DNA from: Welwitschia mirabilis
Taxonomy: Eukaryota; Gnetophyta; Gnetopsida; Welwitschiales
Direction: 5' to 3'
DNA: 64,000 nt
Assembly (NCBI GenBank): GCA_051453625.1
Contig: JBOZIK010000001.1
Span: 178,921,405 to 178,985,404 of the forward strand
In this document: positions 13,719 through 21,677 of the stretch, piece by piece
How the letters are laid out: every line of letters starts with the position of its first letter
Position numbering within the stretch: the first letter of the stretch is position 1
Position numbers and translations under genes: made by a program
The notes under the pieces: generated by a model
Told to the model about the DNA's origin: nothing
The model's database searches: none
What the model saw: the letters and a program-made list of their open reading frames with translations, nothing else

Positions 13719-13733
13719 TAGCTCCCCACTTAA
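13719..13733 (-). other. Polypurine tract, copy 2
   Basis: The - strand reads TTAAGTGGGGAGCTA immediately before TGATACACTACC. The best preserved purine tract of the element. Confidence 0.65.
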
Positions 13734-15421
13734 CATTTGTTAGTCCCTAACAAAAGCCAGGTGAACAACTATAATTATGAGTTAAATTATCTTTAAAAAT
13801 CAGTTTAAAAATTATAAAATAGGCTCATAAATAATCTCAAATATATCACAGAGAAAAATAACATGTAATACATCATGTGTATGGAGTGAAAATTTCAAAG
13901 AATTATGTCTCATGAAATCTCTAAAGTATCTTAAAAAATTATGAAAATAAGCCATGAAAATGATTCCTACCCTCCCTCGAGAAAAATAATACATTCCATA
14001 TTGGTTAGTGAAGTAAAGAAAGTAGATGAAAATGAGAAGGAAGACAATCGGTATTTTTTGAATTTAGATAATTCATGAATTAAGTCAAAAGCTAAGTGTA
14101 AAAATGTTATATTTGAAAAATAGAGATGTATGAAATATTCTGACAATCATGGAAATAGAAGCCAATGAAAATATGGTAATTAGAGTGAAGTAGATCTATG
14201 AATGCCCAAAAAATGTACCATCATAAAAGTTATTAATAGTAGTATGTAGAACTCCAAATAACTAAAATTAAACATCACAAAACTGTTAAGGAAACTTATC
14301 TAAGTAAGAAATGAATTCTTTATTAAAAACTAGATAAGGAAACCATTAAATGTTAAGGTCCTATAATGATAAGAAAATATAGAAATGACTTTGAAACATC
14401 TAACTAAACAACAAGATAAAATAAAAATAATAGACATAATATAACATAAAGAAGATAACCTACCTACCCTAAATTTTAACCTAACAGACTTCCATGGAAG
14501 AAATTATAACATCACTTGATTTATAATTGCATGACTTAATCTATTAAAAAAATTTCATTTGATAAGGTGGTGGTTATAACAATGCTAAAAAAAATCATAA
14601 CAATGCTAAAAAAAATCACATGCTTTAAATAATAAATAATAAGATTAAAGAGTTACTCAAAATGAACTCATCTGCTTAAATCTAAAAACAAACACCTAAA
14701 TTCTTAGAATAATGTAAAAAGACTAAGAGTCTTGGAAATAGGCAATATCTTTGATGACGCCAGAAACACCATTGATCCTGTAACCTCAAAGTTTTTAATT
14801 ATTTTATATTTAACTATCCATAATAAGCGAAGTGAAACCACAAGTATAGAAGTAAGAACTTACGAAGCATGACTAACTGACCCCCCATTGAAGTTTTCAC
14901 AGTTATTATATTACACTGCCAAAGGCTCCTCTCAAAAAAAATTGCCCTAGTGTACTTACAATAGGACATTATGATAACCATGTCTTTGAGCTCTCTCAAA
15001 TATAAAACATCATGGTATTATTTCACTCTTTTCTTTCACATTAGAAAAATATTCCACTGACCAAACACTCCAAAAGATAAAGGTAAAATGATAAGATAAA
15101 GAATAGAAAAGAACACCTTTAAACAACCTAAGACCTTTTCATCATTGAGAAAAAATAAAAAATAAAGCATCTTCCTTTAAACTAAAGTTCATAGACATGT
15201 GAATATTTTAAGATTGGGTGAATCTAATCTTGCAACTATAAAATGCTCAAGTTAAAGACTAGTCATAAAAATAAATACATAAGTTGTGTTAGATAATTAA
15301 GTGATGTCATAATGGCCTCCAAAGGAAAAAGCTAAGAGAAAATTTAGACAATGATAGGAAAGAAGTCCTCCTCATTGAGGGGAACCTCCAAGGCCAACAC
15401 TTTATCATGTTTATATTAGAA
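13734..15421 (-). other. Gypsy internal region between integrase and purine tract
   Basis: About 1.7 kb of AT-rich sequence with no recognised protein. Just below the integrase remnant one - strand frame reads VLALEVPLNEEDFFPIIV and then stops, which may be the pol carboxy end. A 25-bp local duplication ('aacaatgctaaaaaaaatca') lies at about 14579-14630. The lower 500 bp repeat 12206-12716. Confidence 0.45.
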
Positions 15422-15561
15422 GGTTGCTCATGTATTTTCAACCTTTACCCATTAAATTTCTAAATTTCTTTAGTGGTTAAATTAGAAATCTCAACATAGT
15501 CATTAGAATGTACTTTCTCAAAGATAAGGACCTAACCATGTAGAGATTAATTTATTGCTTA
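15422..15561 (-). pseudogene. Gypsy integrase C-terminal remnant
   Basis: In - strand translation the order is KLISTWLGP, a frameshift, EKVHSNDYVEISNLTTKEI, stop, KFNG, stop, RLK. This follows the integrase C-terminus of plant gypsy elements, whose pattern is a KL-x-SRW-x-GPF core, then VEI with a threonine-rich turn, then FKVNGQRLK. Integrase inserts element cDNA into the genome. The two stops fall where the family has F or nearby (KEI*KFNG) and Q (NG*RLK); the latter fits a C-to-T change of a glutamine codon. Too short and broken to be active. This is the best evidence that the nested element belongs to Ty3/gypsy. Confidence 0.6.
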
Positions 15562-15692
15562 AAATAAAAAATAAAGTTAAAATCATTAAAAAAAAGAGTC
15601 AAAAAGGAAATACCAAAGCAAAATAAAAAGAAATTTTATTTAAATCCTAAAACCTATTTACCACTTTTATTAAAAAGAAAGAAAAAGAAGGA

Positions 15693-15796
15693 TTTGTTGC
15701 TAAGGTTATGGTCTTAGGATATTGCATTATTTTAGAAAAATAAGGTTGAAACAAAATATTAACCAATTGATAGAACATAAAAGATACACAATCATT
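15693..15796. repeat. 104-bp direct repeat, left copy
   Basis: Matches 16033-16136 base for base in length (no indels) with about six or seven substitutions. The two copies exactly flank the PPR gene fragment. Confidence 0.9.
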
Positions 15797-16032
15797 GTCC
15801 CAGAATGCCATGATTTCAGCAAATGTGCAGCACGGCCACACTGAGGACATGCTGAAGTTCTTTTATTGGATGCTGGATGTTCATTTCAAGCTAAAGAATT
15901 TTCCTTCATTAGCATTCTATTTGCGTGCAGCTACACTGGTTGCGTCAACGAGAACATTGTGCCTAAAATCGTGCACTATATGTGCATGGTTGATCTGCTG
16001 GGCCACACTGGAAGGCTGCAGGAGGCAGAGAC
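15797..16032 (+). pseudogene. Captured PPR gene fragment (PLS class)
   Basis: The + strand encodes a degraded end of a pentatricopeptide repeat protein. The first frame gives NAMISANVQHGHTEDMLKFF and WML. After a frameshift near 15890-15905 the next gives FISILFACSYTGCVNE and then HYMCMVDLLGHTGRLQEAE. These fit the PLS-class pattern 'NAMISAYAQHG..EAL.LF..M', 'FISVLSACSHAGLVDEG', 'HYACMVDLLGRAGRL.EA'. PPR proteins bind organellar RNA and act in editing, splicing and processing. About 15 residues between the VNE and IVP segments are missing, so there is an internal deletion as well. The fragment has no start or end of its own, retains CpG, and lies opposite to the host element's genes. It is a copied or captured piece of a nuclear gene, not a working gene. 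Confidence 0.85.
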
Positions 16033-16136
16033 TTTGTTGCTAAGGTTATGGTCTTAGGATACTGCATTATTTTAGAAAAATAAGGCCCAAATCAAATATT
16101 AACCAATTGATAAAACATAAAAGGTACACAATCATT
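16033..16136. repeat. 104-bp direct repeat, right copy
   Basis: Second copy of the sequence at 15693-15796. It begins directly after the last PPR codons (GGCAGAGAC, then TTTGTTGCTAAGG). Confidence 0.9.
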
Positions 16137-16683
16137 TTTGAGTAAAATCAATTAGAGGAAGAGATAGTAGAAAGATAAAACTTTGATAGCACAAATTTCA
16201 AAATTAAATGAGAGACAAAATGTGATAAATGTCATTGACAAATAATCTTTATTAAAACATTGTAAATCATGAGTGTTAGGATGAAATGCATGTAGAACGT
16301 ATCCAAGAAGATTTTGAGGGCTCTTTACAATGTGTAGTAAGATATGATTTTTTAATAAGAAAATAAGGATTTTTCCAACTAACATGAGCACATGATATTT
16401 TGTCTCTAAAAGATTTAGCAGTAATATAAGAGATAAAAAAATTTAGATAACTCACAAAAAAATAATCTCTTATCAAAATTATGATATAAAGCACTTGAAA
16501 TATAAATTATATTTAAAGCTTGATGTTGAAAATGGAAGATATTAATGGTATAATTTGGGATCTGAGGCTTTAAAGAAAAATTCATAGGTTGAGTGATTAA
16601 GATAGGTTTAACATACCTAAAAAGCTTCTTAACATTTAATTCTAGGCATGGATTTGGATCAAAAAGATAAGATTTACCCTAAT
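16137..16683 (-). other. Gypsy internal sequence, unassigned
   Basis: Two overlapping - strand open stretches (16152-16391 and 16276-16494) are rich in F, I, L and S. I see no aspartate boxes, zinc finger or RNase H motif. Probably decayed pol. Confidence 0.35.
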
Positions 16684-17052
16684 TTAGGTTCCAAGATATC
16701 CCAAGTCTTGTTTTTGAAAATGGTAATTATTAAAAGTGCAAGGTAGAGTTGAATTTGTAAAAGAGGAAAAGATGTTACTTTTTGTAGCACATGAAGTTTT
16801 AAAAAGAAAGGATTGAGAGATTTTTAGAGTAAAGTTCTCAAGGAAATATATTTCATTAATTTCAAGAATAGGTATGTGATTTGAAGAATTACTAGAATGT
16901 TCAAAAGGAATAAAGGGAGAAAGGTTATCATTGTCAAGATCATAAGGTAATGTAAAAGTAAAAGTAGAAGGAGGGATGCCATTTAAGGTTTTGCAGGGAA
17001 TTACAAGTGAAAGAGATAAAGAAACATGTAGAGACTCTTTGAGTTGGCTTTC
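16684..17052 (-). pseudogene. Unassigned 122-codon open frame in gypsy element
   Basis: The - strand is open for 122 codons between a TAA at 17053-17055 and a TAA at 16684-16686, with no ATG near the start. It begins ESQLKESLHV, has an S/L-rich start, the phrase IPPSTFTFTLPYDLDNDN and a serine/asparagine-rich second half with four cysteines. I do not recognise it. Its length is unusual where most frames close within 20-30 codons, so it probably continues the element's polyprotein below the acidic region. No catalytic motif is visible. It could be an unfamiliar gag-pol linker or part of an extra ORF. Confidence 0.4.
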
Positions 17053-17835
17053 TTAATTGAAAGGTAAAAGTCTATTCTTCATTAAGTTTATTTATTTTCA
17101 ATTGATTCTTCTTTATTCCTCTCCTTTTCATTATTAACTTCATCATTACTTGGTTGAATTCTCTCTTCATTGATCATATCTTCCTCTTCTTCATTATTGA
17201 TCATTGATTATATCTTCCTTGTCTTTATTATTTTTTTAAGGATCATTTTTCTTTTCTAAGTTGATGGATTCATCAAAAAGATCATTAAAAAGATTATATA
17301 AAGGAAAGTTGTCATTGTCTTTATTATGTATTAGGAGATTTTATGATATTTCCTAAGGTAATTACTTTTTCTCTCTATTGAATAATCTTGTTTATTCTAA
17401 ATTATAATCTTAATTTTTAGTTATTGAGTTACTATTACTGATTGTCATCTTAGGTTATAATCTAGATTATGGAAGTGGATGACTAGCTTTGTAATGTAAA
17501 TTTTTCATTTATTTTATTTCATTACTTAAATTCTCCCTTAATATCATATATTGAACTTCTTTTAAAGGTTGAAATCCTTCATCTTATCACAAAGTAAGTG
17601 AAAATTAGGAATATGATTTAATATTTCAATATCATCATTATTTCTTCTTCACCATTCTCATTATTTTACTGCATATTATTATTTTTCAATTCATTAGAAG
17701 GAGAAATGTGATCATTATGTTTATTATGCATTAAATAATTTTCAAATTTTTTATAAGTGGATTCTTTATCTAGATTGTCTAGTAGTAAATGAATTTCAAG
17801 GATATATTCTAACACCTCAATGTTATCATTCCTCA
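17053..17835 (-). pseudogene. Acidic, repeat-bearing part of gypsy polyprotein
   Basis: The - strand translation is rich in N, D, E and K. One block near 17690-17820 reads EVLEYILEIHLLLDNLDKES and then HNKHNDHISPSNE. A second, frameshifted and more decayed block near 17580-17640 reads DDIEILNHIPNFHLLCDKMK. Both resemble a block on the other side of the gap at 17836-18368. Further down come acidic stretches such as DLFDESINLEKKND and NDEVNNEKERNKEES. I know no family with this repeat; it sits between the gag-like part and the unassigned frame at 16684. Confidence 0.45.
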
Positions 17836-18368
17836 NNNNNNNNNNNNNNNNNNNNNNNNNNNNNNNNNNNNNNNNNNNNNNNNNNNNNNNNNNNNNNNNN
17901 NNNNNNNNNNNNNNNNNNNNNNNNNNNNNNNNNNNNNNNNNNNNNNNNNNNNNNNNNNNNNNNNNNNNNNNNNNNNNNNNNNNNNNNNNNNNNNNNNNNN
18001 NNNNNNNNNNNNNNNNNNNNNNNNNNNNNNNNNNNNNNNNNNNNNNNNNNNNNNNNNNNNNNNNNNNNNNNNNNNNNNNNNNNNNNNNNNNNNNNNNNNN
18101 NNNNNNNNNNNNNNNNNNNNNNNNNNNNNNNNNNNNNNNNNNNNNNNNNNNNNNNNNNNNNNNNNNNNNNNNNNNNNNNNNNNNNNNNNNNNNNNNNNNN
18201 NNNNNNNNNNNNNNNNNNNNNNNNNNNNNNNNNNNNNNNNNNNNNNNNNNNNNNNNNNNNNNNNNNNNNNNNNNNNNNNNNNNNNNNNNNNNNNNNNNNN
18301 NNNNNNNNNNNNNNNNNNNNNNNNNNNNNNNNNNNNNNNNNNNNNNNNNNNNNNNNNNNNNNNNNNNN

Positions 18369-19278
18369 TTAGATTCACTAGAAGGAGAAGTGCGATAATT
18401 ATGTCCATTATGGATTAAAAATTTTTTAGATTTTTCATGAGTGAATTCTTCATCTAGATTGTCTCACAGTAAATGGATGCTAAGGATATAATATAATACC
18501 TTAATATCATCATTTAGTAAATGGTCATCCTCATCCCTATTGTTAAAAGATCGAGTTAAGTTATTGTTGTCTCCTCTTTGCTCATCTGTTGAGTAGGATG
18601 TTAAAGTTCGATTTGAAATTTTATCTTCTTTTTAAGAGCAAAAAACATTATCATTTGTTTTTAATTTCTCATTATTTTCTTTAATATAGAATGTAGAAGA
18701 ATAGATTTGAGGTTGTTATGTTGCAAAAGAACCTAGATTTTATAATAGTGTTTGTTGAAGGATCTCAACCAAATTCTCTAGATTTTTGTTGGTATTTTAT
18801 TGGTTTTGTATTATTTTATCAATCATTTCTTTCATTGAATCATATTCTTTCCCATTGTAGTTCATGGAAGATGGTTCTTCTTCATAGTAATGCATGGGAC
18901 ATGAATGGGGTTGATAACAATGATTGTAGGAAGCTTGTGTAAATGAGGTTAAATTTCTAAAATGTGAAAGATATTCATTGTTATTTCTATATGAAGTTTG
19001 AAAAGAAAAAGGGGAATAATAAGATGGTTAAAAAGAGAAATAGACCCAATTTCTACTCTGAACATCATTTTGTGTTGTTCTCCTTCTTTCGGTAAAAATT
19101 TCTCAAAGTGTTTTGTTACTATTATCCTCAAAATTTTTCAAGTTTCTTCTTCTTTCTATAAAAATCTCTTGAAGTGTTTTCTTACTATTAGTCTTAGAAT
19201 TTTTCAAGTTTCTCCTCTTTTTAGTAAGAATCTCCCCAAGGATCCTTGTATTACTATTCATAATTCAAAAGAATGGGA
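18369..19278 (-). pseudogene. Gag-like polyprotein frame, stop-riddled but unshifted
   Basis: One - strand frame can be followed for about 300 codons with at least seven in-frame stops and no frameshift. It starts in 22-residue repeats (NLKNFEDNSNKTL, then EIFTERRR). It continues through YNHCYQPHSCPMHYYEEEP and DSMKEMIDKIIQNQ to NLENLVEILQQTLL and NLGSFAT. It ends in IHLL, stop, DNLDEEFTHEK and HNGHNYRTSPSSE at the gap. A 'mutant coiled-coil then LxxLVxQLAT' order is typical of the carboxy end of plant gypsy gag, which forms the virus-like particle. No CCHC knuckle is visible. Stops are TAA or TGA, mostly explicable from Q or R codons. The start and end are undefined. Confidence 0.55.
19079..19273 (-). 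repeat. 66-bp in-frame tandem repeat
   Basis: Three units: 19079-19144, 19145-19210 and a more diverged third from 19211. The length is a multiple of three and encodes on the - strand a 22-residue unit, for example NLKNSKTNSKKTLQEIFIER and RR. Units 1 and 2 are about 85% identical by eye. Confidence 0.85.
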
Positions 19279-20134
19279 AAAATAGAATCTAATTCAAGAT
19301 AAAGATAAGTGCATAGTGAAGGTTGAGTTCTAATTTTCTTTGATGTTTTATCAAAAAAAAAAAAAACTTAGAAGAGATATTATACACACCTAGAGATTGT
19401 GTTTGTAATTCTATTTTGAAGTTAACCAATCTGTTTTTGATACTTTTTTCCTATTAGTAGCCCTTTTTCTCTAATATTTCCTTCTTGTATCAATCATATT
19501 ATAGCATGCTTCAAACAAAAAATAAAAATGAAATAAAAAACAACTAACATTCATCATGACTATCATAGGGACAATAAAGGGGACAACGAAAATAGAAAGC
19601 AGAAATAAAAAACAGAAATCTAGCAAAAAGCTAAAAGCTGAAAATAGACACATAGATTATCATCCTTCTGGTTGTGGGAATAACACAAGAAATGATAAAG
19701 ATAAAAAATAAAAAGCTAAAATTTGCTATAACCCAAAAATAAAATGCAAAAAATAGAAATAGAGTATGTTGTCCACCTTGTCATGAGGACGACAAAGAAG
19801 AAGATGGTTATTTTAATATTAAAACAAAAACCAAAAAAAAAAAAATTCACAAATAAAAAGTAACTAAGAATCTATGTTGTCATTTTTAATGTCATGGGGA
19901 TGATAGAAAGGATGACAAAAGTTATTACAGACTCTGAAAAACAAAAAATAAAAAATAAAAAACCTATAGTTTCTAATTAAAAATAAAATATCGTTATAAA
20001 TAAATAACTAAATAGGAATCCAATTTACTCCTCTAAATGATGATAATCCTTGTGCTCCCTAGTAACCTTCCCTAGTAATGGCATGTCTTACTTTAAATAT
20101 ATTAATCAAAATATATCTTTTGCAAAATACATAC
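19274..20134 (-). repeat. Gypsy 5' region with iterated GTCAT/ATGAC motif
   Basis: Four degenerate copies of a motif pairing 'gtcat' with 'ggggatgac' lie near 19555, 19660, 19770 and 19880, about 105-110 bp apart and separated by A-rich spacers such as 'aaaaataaaaaat'. The same motif occurs three times in each LTR copy. The segment is either the - strand 5' leader or the 3' part of the 5' LTR; the gap at 20135-20795 hides the junction. Confidence 0.5.
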
Positions 20135-20795
20135 NNNNNNNNNNNNNNNNNNNNNNNNNNNNNNNNNNNNNNNNNNNNNNNNNNNNNNNNNNNNNNNNNN
20201 NNNNNNNNNNNNNNNNNNNNNNNNNNNNNNNNNNNNNNNNNNNNNNNNNNNNNNNNNNNNNNNNNNNNNNNNNNNNNNNNNNNNNNNNNNNNNNNNNNNN
20301 NNNNNNNNNNNNNNNNNNNNNNNNNNNNNNNNNNNNNNNNNNNNNNNNNNNNNNNNNNNNNNNNNNNNNNNNNNNNNNNNNNNNNNNNNNNNNNNNNNNN
20401 NNNNNNNNNNNNNNNNNNNNNNNNNNNNNNNNNNNNNNNNNNNNNNNNNNNNNNNNNNNNNNNNNNNNNNNNNNNNNNNNNNNNNNNNNNNNNNNNNNNN
20501 NNNNNNNNNNNNNNNNNNNNNNNNNNNNNNNNNNNNNNNNNNNNNNNNNNNNNNNNNNNNNNNNNNNNNNNNNNNNNNNNNNNNNNNNNNNNNNNNNNNN
20601 NNNNNNNNNNNNNNNNNNNNNNNNNNNNNNNNNNNNNNNNNNNNNNNNNNNNNNNNNNNNNNNNNNNNNNNNNNNNNNNNNNNNNNNNNNNNNNNNNNNN
20701 NNNNNNNNNNNNNNNNNNNNNNNNNNNNNNNNNNNNNNNNNNNNNNNNNNNNNNNNNNNNNNNNNNNNNNNNNNNNNNNNNNNNNNNNNNNNNNN

Positions 20796-21670
20796 ATGAA
20801 TCTAAAACTACTTTCTTTTATCTTTAACAAAGGCTACCCTTAAGACCTACATCATCAATAAAACTAACATCAAATTAAGAACAACATAAACCATAAGAAA
20901 AATATAGCAAGGATAAGATGTAGAAATAAAATAGAGTTTTGTATTAAAGAAGAACCAATATCTGGGTTACAAAGTAGTCGAGCCTCAATGGAGGATGCAC
21001 AACCCTTCACCAAGGGAATATCTTTCTGTAACTTGTGAGATGGATTTCCAGCCCTTCGATCTTCTTTCATGAAAATGTCTAGTATGAATGAAGATGGAGA
21101 GGAGAGTTGAAAGGGGGTCTATTTATATGGTTAAGAAGTAAAACTGATGCACAAAAGGCACCATAAAACATGCCCAATTATAAGAAATAATAGATGAAAT
21201 AGATAAAGGTTAGCTAGTAGTTACATGCACCATCCTAGCTATCATGGAAATGACCATGGGGATGATGGATTAAACATTACATTCATCGTTTTGCATGTCA
21301 TGGGAATGACCATGAAGATGACACCCCTTTACAAAAGATGACTCAGTAGTACCCACTCCAATCCATGTTAGCATCCGATGTGACATTTACAGTGTTGTCA
21401 TCCTACCTATCATGAGGACAATAGAGGAAACGATAGTCTTCTTTACCCTTATAATTCAAGATAAGCTAGCCTTTTTTTTTAGTGATCTTCCTCTAAGGCA
21501 TAATGTATCAGAATATGCTTTAAATGCCTCTAATCATGTTAAGAATTGCATATTTATGAGATCTTCTATCAATTCTTCATAATCCTTAGAATTGCATCTA
21601 AACTTGTATAAATGTCATGCAAAATAGCTCATAACACCCCATCAAATACATAGAATTTGACAATGCATCA
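20796..21670 (-). repeat. Gypsy-like LTR, copy 3 (5' LTR)
   Basis: Aligns with 11424-12190 and 12817-13718 and ends at the same point, but here the next bases are the target duplication, not a purine tract. That identifies this copy as the outer, 5' LTR of the - strand element. The lower part is lost in a 661-N gap. Confidence 0.7.
21120..21127 (-). promoter_or_regulatory. LTR TATA box, copy 3
   Basis: The - strand reads CCATATAAATAGACC. As this is the 5' LTR, this would be the element's own promoter. Confidence 0.55.
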
Positions 21671-21677
21671 CCATGTT
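21671..21677. repeat. Target-site duplication, right copy (CCATGTT)
   Basis: Directly follows the gypsy LTR end GCATCA. From here the sequence continues as the large element's 5' LTR and aligns with about 27590 onward. Confidence 0.65.

Larger units (their letters stand above)
10325..21670 (-). mobile_element. Nested Ty3/gypsy-like LTR element
   Basis: This element interrupts the 5' LTR of the large element and is read on the - strand. Its ends are TG...CA: the - strand start is TGATGCATTG at 21670 and the end is ATGCATCGCA at 10325. From high to low coordinates it holds an LTR copy (20796-21670 visible), a gag-like frame, acidic repeats, an unassigned open frame, an integrase C-terminal remnant, a purine tract, an LTR copy, and after a 100-N gap a further LTR/purine-tract copy. 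I could not find reverse transcriptase or RNase H, so most of pol is deleted, hidden in gaps or beyond recognition. Gaps at 10554-11423, 12717-12816, 17836-18368 and 20135-20795 hide parts. Confidence 0.7.

Noticed and set aside
16152-16494. Overlapping - strand frames as reverse transcriptase
   Set aside because: No aspartate box or other RT motif could be read; composition is simply AT-driven F, I, L and S.
10325-21670. Classing the nested element as a gag-only (pol-less) derivative
   Set aside because: An integrase C-terminal remnant at 15422-15561 shows that pol was once present.
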